Of a stretch of 64,000 bases of DNA, positions 8,094 to 19,456 are shown one piece after another (position 1 is the stretch's first letter; each line of letters begins with the position of its first letter). Below the pieces are notes generated by a model. That model was given only the letters and a program-made list of their open reading frames with translations, had not been told where the DNA came from and searched no databases. The DNA lies in assembly GCF_030124325.1 (NCBI RefSeq), contig NZ_JASKLR010000001.1, forward strand, positions 62,001-126,000. Reading direction: 5' to 3'. Position numbers and translations under genes: made by a program. This stretch comes from Sinorhizobium sp. 8-89 (GTDB lineage: Bacteria > Pseudomonadota > Alphaproteobacteria > Rhizobiales > Rhizobiaceae).

Positions 8094-9601
8094 AGCCTCT
8101 TGACGAGAGTTTGCGCAGCCCGATTCCGGCGGCCACGGGCAAGGCCGGCTCGAGGCAGGGTGGACGGGAAGAGATCGGGGAAGCACCGCGTGCCTTCCAG
8201 GACGTCATTGCTGACACCGGCCGCCAGAAAGCACAGGGACAAGGCCCTGCCATCAGCGATGCAAACCGGCCAATCGACAATTCATCGGCGAACGGTTTGC
8301 AGGGACTCCTCGGCGATGACACGGCAACCGGCGGCCGTGACCGACGTGGCTCGATCGGACGCAACGGGATGGAAGGCACGTGGGACGCGGCGTCGTTGCA
8401 AGATCTCGGCAATAGTGTCGCGGAAGATGCAATCGCGGCGGACAAAGACCGGTCATCCGACAGCCTCTCCGTCCGCGAGCACGCGCTGAAGCGGCTCCGC
8501 CGCGTAGGCCTTGGCAAGGAACATGCGCCAGTGCGCAGTGATCCAGCCGCTGGCAGCGAGCAGCATGCGGATGCGCTACCGCAAAAGGCTGACGCCGTCG
8601 CGCGTGGGCAGGTAAGGGCAGCGGGTGGGGTGCCGGACGAGGTGCGCACAGAGGCCGGGCAAGAAGATCCTTCCGGACCGGCCGACCCGAAGGGGACCGT
8701 CGACGATCTACTCACGCTGCTCGGCGCGGCCGCCGCGGTAACCGCCGCGCTGCAGCAGCCGGAAGACGAGGCAGACCGCTCGTCGGGCGGTCGCCCGGTA
8801 CCGGGCAATGCGGTCGGAATTGAAGGCGGCGAAGCCGTGACCGATATTGTTCCGGACGAAAGCTTGCATGCCGAGAAAGACGCATCCGAGTCCGATCAGC
8901 TCTTCCGCTTTGCTCGAGCCGACGGCAAGGGCCAGGCTATGTCGATGACCATTTCCGCCGATGGGGAGAAGGCCGTCGTCGACACCGGCAAGCCGGCCGC
9001 CGCATCCAAGGCGGAAAACGTCACGGTTCTGGAAGCGCGCCGTTATCTCGGTCTGGCCATGAACGCCAACGCCGCATCGGTTACCAGCGCGATCGCCGGC
9101 GACAGTGACTGGGCGCAGCTAATGCATTCGAGCGCGACCTTGGGACAACCCGAAGCCTCCGCTCAGGTCGGCAAAACGCTCAACACGCTCAAGATCCAGC
9201 TGCATCCGATCGATCTCGGTACTGTGACCGCCACCTTGCGGCTGAAGGACGACGAGTTGCAGGTGGACCTGAAGGTGGAGTCGGGCGAGGCGTTCCGCCA
9301 ATTGCGCGACGACCAGGGCGAGATGGTGAAAGCGTTGCGCGCACAAGGCTTCGCGGTCGACCAGGTCAATATCGTGTTCAATGCCGGCGGCGACGCTTCA
9401 GGTGGCGGCGGTCAGCAGCAACAGGCGCAAACCGGCCCTGATCAGCAGGGGCGCGAGCACGCCGGCGAGGGGAGCGGGCAGGGGCGCCAGCGACAGAATG
9501 ATGCGCAGGGTTCGGCAGCAGGAAGGTGGGCGGGCAATGATGGACTGGATGGTGCGCCGGTTGACGCTGAGCATCCTCGTGCTGGCTACGTCTACATGTA
9601 G
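8090..9601 (+). CDS. fliK: Hook-length control protein FliK (formerly MotD)
   Basis: Molecular ruler that sets hook length and switches export from hook to filament subunits. The 503-residue protein has a long polar, low-complexity N-terminal two thirds and a FliK C-terminal domain at about residues 360-430 (LKIQLHPIDLGTVTATLRL and ALRAQGFAVDQVNIVFNAG), then a Gln/Gly-rich tail. In S. meliloti this gene was first called motD and later recognised as fliK. The start overlaps the motC stop and follows AGGAGGAAGG. The last 65 bases overlap the next gene in another frame. Confidence 0.9.
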   Translation: MKPLDESLRSPIPAATGKAGSRQGGREEIGEAPRAFQDVIADTGRQKAQGQGPAISDANRPIDNSSANGLQGLLGDDTATGGRDRRGSIGRNGMEGTWDAASLQDLGNSVAEDAIAADKDRSSDSLSVREHALKRLRRVGLGKEHAPVRSDPAAGSEQHADALPQKADAVARGQVRAAGGVPDEVRTEAGQEDPSGPADPKGTVDDLLTLLGAAAAVTAALQQPEDEADRSSGGRPVPGNAVGIEGGEAVTDIVPDESLHAEKDASESDQLFRFARADGKGQAMSMTISADGEKAVVDTGKPAAASKAENVTVLEARRYLGLAMNANAASVTSAIAGDSDWAQLMHSSATLGQPEASAQVGKTLNTLKIQLHPIDLGTVTATLRLKDDELQVDLKVESGEAFRQLRDDQGEMVKALRAQGFAVDQVNIVFNAGGDASGGGGQQQQAQTGPDQQGREHAGEGSGQGRQRQNDAQGSAAGRWAGNDGLDGAPVDAEHPRAGYVYM

Positions 9602-10103
9602 CGCCTGGGCAAGCGCCGGTCTCTGCGAGCGCGAGATCATTTCCGCGGCTTCGAAATATGGCATCCCGACCGGAATTCTCTATTCCGTCGGTTTGACCGA
9701 GACCGGCCGCAAAGGGTCTCTCCAGCCTTATGCGATGAACATCGAGGGCAAGGCCTATTTCGGCACCAGCACGCGAGACGTCCTGGCGCGCTTCGGGACC
9801 GCCCGGGCAGAAGGGGCGAAACTCATCGATCTCGGCTGCATGCAGATCAACTATTACTTCCACGGAGAGAATTTCGGTTCGCCGGAGGAAATGCTTGATC
9901 CGCGCAAGAACGTCGAATATGCCGCCCGCTTCCTGTCCAATCTGCGCGCCAAGCACGAGAGCTGGACGATGGCTGTCGCGCGTTATCATGCCGGGCCGAA
10001 CAACGATCCGGCGCAGAAGAAATACGTCTGCCGTGTGATCGCGAATCTCGTCGCGACCGGCTACGGCAAGTGGACGCCGAACGCGACGCAGTTCTGTCGG
10101 TAA
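9537..10103 (+). CDS. Lytic transglycosylase (flagellar cluster)
   Basis: Periplasmic peptidoglycan lytic transglycosylase, 188 residues, probably opening the wall for the flagellar rod. It has a signal peptide (RRLTLSILVLATSTCSAWASA) and an SLT-type domain with the catalytic Glu in SVGLTETG (about residue 45), followed by LGCMQINYYFHG and a terminal ARYHAGP motif. The ATG at 9537 (or the adjacent 9540) follows GGAAGG and starts inside the end of fliK, so translation is probably coupled. Rhizobial FlgJ lacks a muramidase domain (see 20063), so this enzyme likely supplies that activity. Confidence 0.85.
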   Translation: MMDWMVRRLTLSILVLATSTCSAWASAGLCEREIISAASKYGIPTGILYSVGLTETGRKGSLQPYAMNIEGKAYFGTSTRDVLARFGTARAEGAKLIDLGCMQINYYFHGENFGSPEEMLDPRKNVEYAARFLSNLRAKHESWTMAVARYHAGPNNDPAQKKYVCRVIANLVATGYGKWTPNATQFCR

Positions 10104-10373
10104 TCAACCTGAAGTTGTTTTCAAGGGGCAATCCCGCATTGTGGCGACAATGCGGGCAGAATGTGATCGCAAGCAGATTTGTCGCGCGCCGTTAACTTTT
10201 CCACACGATTTTAGTGTCATGACTAACGAGTACCCACTAGATATAGACCAAATCGGCACGCAATTCCTAATCAATTATTAAAATCCCCCATTAACTTCCT
10301 CTAGTTGTTCGTGAATCCCTCGATTCGTACCTCTTTATCAACGAGGCACCCATATTGATTCGGAGGCGGACGA

Positions 10374-11045
10374 ATGATCGTGGTGGTTGACGATAGAGAG
10401 CTCGTAAAGGATGGCTACACGTCCTTGTTCGGGCGCGAAGGTATTCCCTCGACGGGCTTTGATCCCAGAGAATTCGGCGAGTGGGTAAACACGGCTGCAG
10501 ACTCGGATATCGATGCGGTCGAGGCGTTCCTGATCGGGCAGGGCGACAGCGCGTTCAGCCTGCCGCGCGCGATCCGTGACCGCTCGATGGCGCCGGTCAT
10601 CGCGATGAGCGACACGCCTTCGCTCGAAAACACCCTGGCGCTGTTCGACTGCGGCGTTGACGATGTCGTGCGCAAGCCGGTGCACCCGCGGGAAATCCTC
10701 GCCCGTGTTGCCGCGATCCGCCGACGCCTCAAGGCCATTACCAATTATACCGACATCGGACCGATCCGCGTTTTCGCCGACGGCCGCGATCCCGAGCTCA
10801 ATGGCGAGGTTTTCGCACTGCCGCGCCGCGAACGGCGCATCCTCGAATATCTGGTCGCCAATCGTGGCCGTCGCGTATCGAAGTCCCAGATCTTCAACGC
10901 GATCTACGGCATCTTCGATGAAGACGTCGAGGAGAACGTCGTCGAAAGCCACATCAGCAAGCTGCGCAAGAAATTGCGCAAGAAGCTCGGCTTCGACCCG
11001 ATCGATTCCAAGCGCTTCCTTGGCTACTGCATCGACTGGAATTGA
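10374..11045 (+). CDS. rem: Flagellar regulator Rem (OmpR family)
   Basis: Transcriptional activator of late flagellar genes in Sinorhizobium, controlled by VisNR. The 223-residue protein has an N-terminal receiver-like domain ([13 protein letters not shown]; conserved Lys in RKPVHP near residue 102) and a C-terminal OmpR-type winged helix ([18 protein letters not shown] and [13 protein letters not shown]). The region that should carry the phospho-acceptor Asp is unusual ([14 protein letters not shown]) and lacks a typical hydrophobic-D-hydrophobic strand, so it may act without phosphorylation, as known for the family. It sits alone between the mot operon and flgE with 270 bases of AT-rich upstream DNA. 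Exponential-phase expression is known for the S. meliloti gene, not seen here. Confidence 0.92.
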   Translation: MIVVVDDRELVKDGYTSLFGREGIPSTGFDPREFGEWVNTAADSDIDAVEAFLIGQGDSAFSLPRAIRDRSMAPVIAMSDTPSLENTLALFDCGVDDVVRKPVHPREILARVAAIRRRLKAITNYTDIGPIRVFADGRDPELNGEVFALPRRERRILEYLVANRGRRVSKSQIFNAIYGIFDEDVEENVVESHISKLRKKLRKKLGFDPIDSKRFLGYCIDWN

Positions 11046-11135
11046 GCGCGCGGTAGCGGGCCGGGGCCGGCTCAAGACAGGTTCACGCAAGGCCCGGCTC
11101 CTAGTGTCGCCGCAACGAGGAATTGAGGATCCGAT

Positions 11136-12365
11136 ATGAGTCTCTACGGTACCATGAGAACCGGCGTGTCCGGCATGAACGCCCAATCGAACCGGCTCAG
11201 CACAGTCGCCGAGAACATCGCGAACGCCAACACGACCGGCTACAAACGCGCCTCGACGGAATTCTCCTCGATGATCCTGCCGTCGAGCAACGGTGCTTAC
11301 AACTCCGGCGGCGTGCAGACCCAGGTTCGCTACAGCATCTCCGAGCAGGGCGCGACGACTTACACCACTTCCGGCAGCGATCTTGCCATCGACGGCGGTG
11401 GCTTCTTCATCGTTGAAGGTGCCAATGGGCAGGAATACCTGACACGCGCCGGCGCCTTCGTCCCGGACAAGGAAGGCAATCTCGTCAATGCCGCCGGCTT
11501 CACGCTGATGGGCTACGAGTACCAGGCTGGCGCCGATCCGACGGTTGTCGTCAACGGCTTCGACGGTCTGACCAAGGTGAATCTCAGCTCGGAGGGCTTG
11601 GTCGCCCAGGGGTCGACGAGGGGTTCGATGGGCGCCAATCTTCCGTCGGGGGCGGCCGTGGGCGATACATCCACGACGTCGCTCGTGGTCTATGACAGCC
11701 AGGGCAACACGCGCATTCTCGATTTTGTGTACGAAAAGACCGCAGCAAACAATTGGTCGGTCGAAATCCGCGACCGTGCGACCTATACCGCCGGTCCACC
11801 AGCCACCGGCGTGCTCGGCACTGCGGCCTTGGCCTTTGATGCGAGTGGCGCGCTCACGACTTCCCCGGCAACGCTTACCACCACAGCGATAACGGGCCTA
11901 CCCGGGACCGGCGCAAACCTTGCCGCAATCACGGTCGACCTGACCAAGACCACCCAGCTCGGCTACGCCTTCAACTCCGACGGAGGTACGATTGACGGCA
12001 ATGCGCCGAGCAAGGTTGCCGGTTTTCAGATCGATTCCGACGGCATCGTCTACGTCAAATACGAAAACGGCAAACTCGATCCGCGCTACCGCATTGCGCT
12101 CGCCAATGTGCAGAGCCCGGACAAGCTGCTGCCGGAGTCCGGCAACGTCTATTCGCAAGGCGTCGATTCCGGCGTCATCATCACCGGCTTTGCCGGTGCC
12201 GGCAGCTTCGGCGAAATCCTTTCCGGCGCACTTGAAAGCTCGAACGTCGATATCGCCGAAGAACTGACGGCGATGATCGAATCCCAGCGCAACTACACGG
12301 CTAACTCCAAGGTCTTCCAGACCGGCGCCGAACTGCTCGACGTGCTGGTCAACCTGAAACGGTAA
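11136..12365 (+). CDS. flgE: Flagellar hook protein FlgE
   Basis: Structural subunit of the hook, 409 residues. It has the N-terminal rod/hook motif (AENIANANTTGYKRAS) and the C-terminal helix (ELTAMIESQRNYTANSKVF) shared by axial proteins, with central hook domains between. The ATG at 11136 follows GAGGA. It is the first gene of the flgE-flgK-flgL-flaF-flbT-flgD-fliQ series; gaps within the series are short (2-34 bases, or overlaps), which suggests one transcript with a promoter in the 90-base gap after rem. Confidence 0.95.
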   Translation: MSLYGTMRTGVSGMNAQSNRLSTVAENIANANTTGYKRASTEFSSMILPSSNGAYNSGGVQTQVRYSISEQGATTYTTSGSDLAIDGGGFFIVEGANGQEYLTRAGAFVPDKEGNLVNAAGFTLMGYEYQAGADPTVVVNGFDGLTKVNLSSEGLVAQGSTRGSMGANLPSGAAVGDTSTTSLVVYDSQGNTRILDFVYEKTAANNWSVEIRDRATYTAGPPATGVLGTAALAFDASGALTTSPATLTTTAITGLPGTGANLAAITVDLTKTTQLGYAFNSDGGTIDGNAPSKVAGFQIDSDGIVYVKYENGKLDPRYRIALANVQSPDKLLPESGNVYSQGVDSGVIITGFAGAGSFGEILSGALESSNVDIAEELTAMIESQRNYTANSKVFQTGAELLDVLVNLKR

Positions 12366-12389
12366 TCGAAAAGAGAGACGGTCCGCGTC

Positions 12390-13847
12390 ATGTCGCTGTC
12401 CACCGCAATCACGATCGCGCAATCGGCCTTCAACACCACGGCGGCCCAGACAGCCGTCGTGTCGAAGAACATCGCGAATGCGGGCAACGCCGACTATTCG
12501 CGCCGGATGGCGCTGTTGGGCTCCACCCCCAACGGAGCGCAAGTCGTCTCGATCTATCGGGCGCAGAACGAGGCGCTGCTGAAGCAGAGCATCGCCAGCA
12601 TCGGTCAGTCGTCCGGCCAGAGCCGTCTCCTCTCGGGTCTGGAGCTCCTGAAATCCTCGCTCGGCGGCAACGACTACGAAACGTCGCCGGCGACATTCCT
12701 GGCGGCGTTCCGGGACAGCCTGCAGACATTCGCGTCGACACCCGGAAACCCGGCGATGGCCGCTTCCGCGGTATCGGACGCAGGCGATCTGGCCAATGCT
12801 ATCAGCACGACGGCAAATGCAGTTCAAAGCCTTCGCGCCGATGCCGACAAGGAAATCGCGATCGAGGTCGAGAAGCTCAACAGCCTGCTTGCCGATTTCG
12901 AGAATGCGAACAACGCGGTCAAATCGGCGACGGCTCAGGGGCAGGACCCGAGCGAAGCCCTCGACCAACGCGACAAGATCCTGAAGCAGGTTTCGGAGAT
13001 CATCGGCATCTCGACAGTCACGAGAGCCAACAACGACACCGTGATCTACACTGCGGATGGCACCGTGCTCTTCGAGACCATGCCGCGAACCGTGACGTTT
13101 GCTCCGAAAGCGGCCTATGACGCGACGATCACGGGCAACAAGATCTACGTCGATGGTGTTCCGGTGGCGGCCGGTGCCGGCGCCAACACGACGGCTGAAG
13201 GCAAGCTGGCGAGCTTGCTTCAACTGCGCGACGACGTCGCGCCGAAATTTCAGTCGCAGCTCGACGAAATCGCCCGCGGTCTGGTGACCCTCTTCCAGGA
13301 GGGCAATCCGTCCGGCGTGCCGCCGATCCCCTATGCCCCCGGGCTCTTTACCTGGTCAGGCGGTACCGTGCCGCCGGCAGGCACGGTCGTTCCCGGCCTT
13401 GCTGCAACGCTTGCCGTCAATCCTCTGGCAAAGGCCAATCCCATGCTGCTGCGTGACGGCGGCTTCAATGGTGTCGTGTCCAATCCGGGCGGGGCTGCAA
13501 CGCCCGATGCGGGCTACACCGCCCTGCTTGAAGGTTTCATCGCGGCCATGGGCGAGGGCATGGCCTTCGACCCCGCAACGGGCCTCGACGGAAGCAGCTC
13601 GATCCTCGATTTCGCGACATCCTCCATTGGTTGGCTGGAGCAGTTGCGCAGCACCGCTTCGACCGCCAGCGACAACAAATCCGCGCTGCTCGCTCGCACC
13701 CAGGAAGCCCTGAGCAAAGAGACGGGCGTCAGCATCGACGAGGAATTGTCGCTGCTGCTCGACCTGGAGCAATCCTACAAAGCATCGGCCAAGCTGGTCA
13801 GTACGGTGGACGCCATGATGGCGGCCCTTCTCGAAGCCGTGAGGTAA
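12390..13847 (+). CDS. flgK: Hook-filament junction protein FlgK
   Basis: First junction protein between hook and filament (HAP1), exported by the flagellar apparatus. 485 residues, shorter than the roughly 550 of enteric FlgK. The N-terminus (MSLSTAITIAQSAFNTTAAQ, then NIANAGNADYSRR) and C-terminus (ELSLLLDLEQSYKASAKLV) carry the axial-protein signatures. It lies 24 bases after flgE and two bases before flgL. Confidence 0.94.
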   Translation: MSLSTAITIAQSAFNTTAAQTAVVSKNIANAGNADYSRRMALLGSTPNGAQVVSIYRAQNEALLKQSIASIGQSSGQSRLLSGLELLKSSLGGNDYETSPATFLAAFRDSLQTFASTPGNPAMAASAVSDAGDLANAISTTANAVQSLRADADKEIAIEVEKLNSLLADFENANNAVKSATAQGQDPSEALDQRDKILKQVSEIIGISTVTRANNDTVIYTADGTVLFETMPRTVTFAPKAAYDATITGNKIYVDGVPVAAGAGANTTAEGKLASLLQLRDDVAPKFQSQLDEIARGLVTLFQEGNPSGVPPIPYAPGLFTWSGGTVPPAGTVVPGLAATLAVNPLAKANPMLLRDGGFNGVVSNPGGAATPDAGYTALLEGFIAAMGEGMAFDPATGLDGSSSILDFATSSIGWLEQLRSTASTASDNKSALLARTQEALSKETGVSIDEELSLLLDLEQSYKASAKLVSTVDAMMAALLEAVR

Positions 13848-13849
13848 TC

Positions 13850-14908
13850 ATGAAGACGTCCTTCGTTTCGAATCTGGCGATACAAAACGCCATGCGGCTG
13901 ACGATCCAGCAGCAGCAGGCGGAAATGCTCGACCTTCAAAAGGCATTGACGACCGGCCGCCATGCCGATGTCGGCGTCACGCTCGGAGCGTCGACCTCGC
14001 GCTCGCTCAACCTGCAACGCGAACTGGCGCGCATGAATGCGCTGACAAGCACCAACTCGATCGTCAACCAGCGGCTCTCTGCCTCTCAGGAGGCGCTCGA
14101 AACGATGGCGAGCGCCGCCCAAAAGGTTCGCGACACCTTGATGACTTTCAAGGGCAACGATTCCGCCGACAAGCTTGCGATCCAGAAGACCGAAATCGAC
14201 AGCGCTCTCTCGCTTTTCACGGCAGCGGCGAACACCTCGTTCAATGGCGAGTTCCTGTTCTCCGGCATCAATTCGGACGTAAAGCCGCTCGCGGATTACA
14301 ATTCCGCTGCAACCTCGGCTGCCAAGACTGCGTTCAACACGGCCCTGTCGACATACATGGCCGCTCAGGTCCCGCCGCTGACGGCGATGGACCAGTTCTC
14401 CGTCACGCAGATGCAAGGTTTCATAACCACGGTCGTGGAGCCGATGTACACCGGCGCCCAATGGGACGCCGATTGGTCCGATGCGTCGAACCAGAACATG
14501 ACCAGCCGCATCAGCACGTCGGAGATCATTGAAAGCTCGACGAATGTCAACACGACCGGCGTCCGGATGTTCGCGCTCGCAAGCATCATCGCGTCGGAGC
14601 TGATGGACAAGGGTGTCACGTCGGAGGTCCGCAGCGCCATCGGTGAAGCAGCCCTTGTTTACGTCGAACAGGGGATCACCGGCATCGACGCCGAACGCAG
14701 TGCCCTCGGTGTCGCCGAGGCTCGCGTGAAGAAGGCGAATGATTCACTGGCGGCGCAGATCAAACTCGTCACCACGCATGTCGGCGATATCGAGGGGATC
14801 GACGAGGAGGCGGTGTCGACACGGATAAACCTGCTGAAAACGCAACTTGAGACATCTTATACGCTCACGTCACGGATCCAGCAGTTGAGCTTGCTCAATT
14901 TCCTCTGA
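13850..14908 (+). CDS. flgL: Hook-filament junction protein FlgL
   Basis: Second junction protein (HAP3), 352 residues, flagellin-like at both ends (MKTSFVSNLAIQNAMRLTIQ at the start; LLKTQLETSYTLTSRIQQLS at the end). The start at 13850 lies two bases after the flgK stop and gives the conserved N-terminus; a longer reading in the same frame overlaps flgK and is not credible. Cargo of a FlgN-type chaperone, a candidate for which is at 20679. Confidence 0.93.
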   Translation: MKTSFVSNLAIQNAMRLTIQQQQAEMLDLQKALTTGRHADVGVTLGASTSRSLNLQRELARMNALTSTNSIVNQRLSASQEALETMASAAQKVRDTLMTFKGNDSADKLAIQKTEIDSALSLFTAAANTSFNGEFLFSGINSDVKPLADYNSAATSAAKTAFNTALSTYMAAQVPPLTAMDQFSVTQMQGFITTVVEPMYTGAQWDADWSDASNQNMTSRISTSEIIESSTNVNTTGVRMFALASIIASELMDKGVTSEVRSAIGEAALVYVEQGITGIDAERSALGVAEARVKKANDSLAAQIKLVTTHVGDIEGIDEEAVSTRINLLKTQLETSYTLTSRIQQLSLLNFL

Positions 14909-14942
14909 CGAGAGGAACCGGACAAACATGAAGGATGTCTGA

Positions 14943-16143
<1,201 letters not shown>

Positions 16144-16149
16144 TGCCGT

Positions 16150-16416
16150 ATGAACGAGGCGGACGCCCTTGATATTGTGCAGGCTGCGATCTGGACGGTG
16201 ATCGTGGCCTCGGGCCCGGCCGTTCTCGCCGCGATGGTGGTCGGCGTCGTCATCGCCTTCATCCAGGCTCTGACTCAGGTGCAGGAAATGACGCTGACCT
16301 TCGTGCCGAAGATCCTGGCCGTCATGATTACCGTCGCCGTCTCCGCGCCCTTCGTCGGTGCGCAAATCTCCATCTTCACGGACATAATCTTCTCTCGGAT
16401 CCAGTCCGGATTCTAG
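16150..16416 (+). CDS. fliQ: Flagellar export gate protein FliQ
   Basis: Inner-membrane subunit of the type III export gate, 88 residues with two membrane helices (about residues 13-35 and 50-72) and the family motif VVIAFIQALTQVQEMTLTF. It begins six bases after flgD. FliP, its usual partner, is outside the window. Confidence 0.93.
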   Translation: MNEADALDIVQAAIWTVIVASGPAVLAAMVVGVVIAFIQALTQVQEMTLTFVPKILAVMITVAVSAPFVGAQISIFTDIIFSRIQSGF

Positions 16417-16487
16417 AGTGAGGTCCGATCCGAATTAGGCGCAGCGGCTTTCCCCGCGCGCTGCCTCTTCGAGCGCTCAGCGAAGCA

Positions 16488-16515
16488 CCCCCCCTGCCCT
16501 GCCGGGCAGAGGGGG
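16488..16515. terminator. GC hairpin between fliQ and flhA
   Basis: An inverted repeat ccccctgccc / gggcag-a-ggggg (one bulged A) lies mid-way in the 199-base gap. No T run follows, so it may be a weak terminator or attenuator before flhA; GTATAC just downstream could be part of a flhA promoter. Confidence 0.4.
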
Positions 16516-16615
16516 TATACCACCTTCACGCAAGCTTGGGCCTGTAGATCTCCGGCGACAGCTTGGGCAGCTTTCGCGGATCGCTGCCCGCCTCTCATGA
16601 AGAGACGGAAGAGAC

Positions 16616-18703
16616 ATGGCACAACAGGCAGCGCTGACTATCCCGAAACTCGCACCCAAGAGCCGGGACATCGGCTTTGCGCTCGGGATCGTGACGATCC
16701 TGTCGATTCTCTTCCTGCCGATTCCTCCGTTCCTGATCGACCTCGGGTTGGCGTTCTCGATCGCCTTCTCGGTGCTGATCCTGATGGTCGCGCTGTGGAT
16801 CCAGCGGCCGCTGGACTTCTCGTCCTTTCCGACCATCCTGCTGATTTCGACGATGACCCGCCTGTCGCTGAATATCGCGACGACGCGCGTCATCCTTTCA
16901 CATGGTCACGAGGGCCACGGCGCTGCGGGCGGCGTCATTTCCGGTTTCGCCAGCCTCGTCATGTCTGGCGATTTCGTGATCGGCCTGATCGTCTTCCTCA
17001 TCCTGATCACGGTGAACTTCATCGTGATCACCAAGGGTGCGACCCGTATTGCCGAAGTCGGCGCCCGATTCACTCTCGATGCAATCCCCGGCAAGCAGAT
17101 GTCGATCGATGCCGATCTTTCGGCCGGCCTGATCGACGAGAAGGAGGCACAGCGCCGCCGCCGCGAGCTGGAAGAGGAGAGTTCCTTCTACGGCGCGATG
17201 GACGGTGCCTCGAAATTCGTTCGCGGTGACGCGATCGCCGGCCTGATCATTACCGCGATCAATATCTTCGGTGGCATCATCATCGGCTATCTCCGCCACG
17301 ACATGCCGATCGGCGAGGCGGCCGATGTCTTCGTCAAGCTCTCCGTCGGCGATGGTCTTGTCTCGCAGATCCCTGCGCTGATCGTCTCGCTTGCCGCCGG
17401 CCTGCTCGTCTCGCGCGGGGGGACCGCCGGCTCCACCGACCAGGCGGTTGTCGGGCAGCTCAGCGGCTACCCGCGGGCGCTGACGGTCGCCGCCGGTCTC
17501 ATCATCCTGCTTTCGGTGATGCCGGGCCTGCCGTTCCTTCCCTTCGCGACTCTCGGTGGCGGCATGGCCTTCCTCGGCTGGGTCATTCCGAGGCAGCTCG
17601 CTGCTGCCGATGCGGAGAAGCGGGCACAGGAAGCGACGAAGGCCCAACAGGCGAAGGATAGCGACAAGGATTCCGTCAAATCGGTGCTGAAGACGGCGGA
17701 GATCGAACTCCTGCTCGGCAAGCAGGTCTCGACGCGGCTTCTCGGAGCCCATCAGGAACTCGCTTTCCGTGTCGGCAAGATGCGCCGCAAGTTTGCCGGC
17801 CAATACGGCCTCGTCGTTCCGGAGATCAAGGTCTCGGACGATATCTCGATTCCGGACAAGGCCTATCATATCCGCATTCATGGCACGACGATCGCCTCCA
17901 ACACGGTGCGCGTCGGCGAGGTGCTGGTCGTGACCGGTGGCGGACGCCGACCGAGCGTGCCTGGCGACGAGATCAGGGAGCCCGCCTTCGGCATGCCGGC
18001 CGTCTCGATCCTGGAGACCTTCACGGAAGACCTTAAACGCGAAGGATTCCACCCGATCGACAACGTCTCGGTGGTGCTCACTCACCTCAGTGAGGTCATC
18101 CGCAACAATCTTCCGCAGCTTCTGTCCTACAAGGACGTGAAGGTGCTGATCGAACGGCTCGATCCGGAGTACCGGAAGCTCGCCGACGAGATCTGCACAT
18201 CGCACATGTCCTATTCGGGGCTGCAGGCGGTGTTGAAGCTGCTGCTTGCCGAACGTGTGTCGATCCGAAACCTGCATCTCATTCTGGAAGCCGTGGCGGA
18301 GCTTGCGCCGCATGTGCGCAAGACCGAGCAGATCGTAGAGCACGTGCGCGTACGTATGTCGCAACAGCTCTGCGGCGACCTCGCCGATAACGGCATCCTC
18401 CGCGTTCTCCGGCTCGGCAACAAATGGGACATGGTCTTCCATCAGGCGCTGAAGCGCGACGCCAAGGGCGAGATCTTCGAGTTCGACATCGATCCCCGGC
18501 ACCTGGAGGAATTCAGCGAACAGGCGACGAAGGTTATCCGTGAACATCTCGATCGCGGCATGCCCTTCGTGCTGGTAAGTTCCCCCGAATCCCGCTCTTA
18601 TGTACGCATGATCATCGAACGCCTCTTCGCCACCCTTCCCGTGCTCTCCCATGTCGAGCTCGCCAAGGGTCTTGAGATCAAGATCATCGGCTCGATTTCA
18701 TGA
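16616..18703 (+). CDS. flhA: Flagellar export protein FlhA
   Basis: Large export-gate subunit, 695 residues. The N-terminal ~330 residues are membrane helices with the FHIPEP-type region ([14 protein letters not shown], then [20 protein letters not shown] and [20 protein letters not shown]). The C-terminal ~350 residues form the cytoplasmic ring that docks substrates and chaperones ([19 protein letters not shown]). The length is typical. Its stop overlaps the fliR start by four bases. Confidence 0.96.
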   Translation: MAQQAALTIPKLAPKSRDIGFALGIVTILSILFLPIPPFLIDLGLAFSIAFSVLILMVALWIQRPLDFSSFPTILLISTMTRLSLNIATTRVILSHGHEGHGAAGGVISGFASLVMSGDFVIGLIVFLILITVNFIVITKGATRIAEVGARFTLDAIPGKQMSIDADLSAGLIDEKEAQRRRRELEEESSFYGAMDGASKFVRGDAIAGLIITAINIFGGIIIGYLRHDMPIGEAADVFVKLSVGDGLVSQIPALIVSLAAGLLVSRGGTAGSTDQAVVGQLSGYPRALTVAAGLIILLSVMPGLPFLPFATLGGGMAFLGWVIPRQLAAADAEKRAQEATKAQQAKDSDKDSVKSVLKTAEIELLLGKQVSTRLLGAHQELAFRVGKMRRKFAGQYGLVVPEIKVSDDISIPDKAYHIRIHGTTIASNTVRVGEVLVVTGGGRRPSVPGDEIREPAFGMPAVSILETFTEDLKREGFHPIDNVSVVLTHLSEVIRNNLPQLLSYKDVKVLIERLDPEYRKLADEICTSHMSYSGLQAVLKLLLAERVSIRNLHLILEAVAELAPHVRKTEQIVEHVRVRMSQQLCGDLADNGILRVLRLGNKWDMVFHQALKRDAKGEIFEFDIDPRHLEEFSEQATKVIREHLDRGMPFVLVSSPESRSYVRMIIERLFATLPVLSHVELAKGLEIKIIGSIS

Positions 18704-19452
18704 TCTCCGATCCCGAGGGAACGGTGCTGGCGCTGTTTGCGGCCTTCTGCCGGATTGGCGCCTGCATCATGATCATGCCGGGGTTCTCCACGGCGCGCGT
18801 TCCCGTCCAGATCCGGCTGTTCCTTGCGGTTGCAATCTCCATGGCCATCTTGCCGATTATGTGGGACGACATCTACCCGCAGGTCACCGGGAAGGGTCAC
18901 ACCTACATTTATCTTATCGCGACCGAGACGATCGTCGGCGCCGTCATTGGTCTTGTCGCCCGTTACTATGTGCTCGGCCTGCAGTTTGCGGCCACGGCGG
19001 CGACCATGCTGATGGGGTTCAGCCCGCCGCCGTCGGCGGACGTTCTCGAAGACACGGCCGAAAACCAGGTCACTAGCTTGATCACCTTCGCCGGGCTGAT
19101 GATCCTGTTCATGCTGGACTTCCACCATGTGATCATCGAGGCCGTCGCGCAATCCTACCGCGTGATGCCGATCAGCAGCGGCTTTGATCCGCAGGGCGTG
19201 TTGATCACGCTCGCCAATTCGCTGGGGCAGACCTTCATGATCATGCTGCGCCTCGCAAGCCCGTTCCTGATCTATGGCCTGCTCTTCAACGTCGCCATCG
19301 GAATGGTGAACAAGCTTGCCCCGCAGATTCCGATCTATTTCATCTCACAGCCCTATCTGATCATGGGCGGCATGTTCCTGCTCTATCTCGGGATCGCCGC
19401 AATGCTGCGACTCTTCGCCGACGGCTTCGCGCCGGTCATGCAGGGAGGCTAG
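18700..19452 (+). CDS. fliR: Flagellar export gate protein FliR
   Basis: Inner-membrane export-gate subunit, 250 residues, with about six hydrophobic segments and the conserved region [20 protein letters not shown]. It overlaps flhA by four bases and is followed four bases later by the FliJ-like gene, so the three are likely one transcript. Confidence 0.94.
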   Translation: MISDPEGTVLALFAAFCRIGACIMIMPGFSTARVPVQIRLFLAVAISMAILPIMWDDIYPQVTGKGHTYIYLIATETIVGAVIGLVARYYVLGLQFAATAATMLMGFSPPPSADVLEDTAENQVTSLITFAGLMILFMLDFHHVIIEAVAQSYRVMPISSGFDPQGVLITLANSLGQTFMIMLRLASPFLIYGLLFNVAIGMVNKLAPQIPIYFISQPYLIMGGMFLLYLGIAAMLRLFADGFAPVMQGG

Positions 19453-19456
19453 GGGC

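Noticed and set aside
16898..18652. 584-residue ORF antisense to flhA
   Set aside because: It mirrors the codon pattern of flhA in GC-rich DNA; composition is His/Arg/Asp-heavy and no domain is visible.
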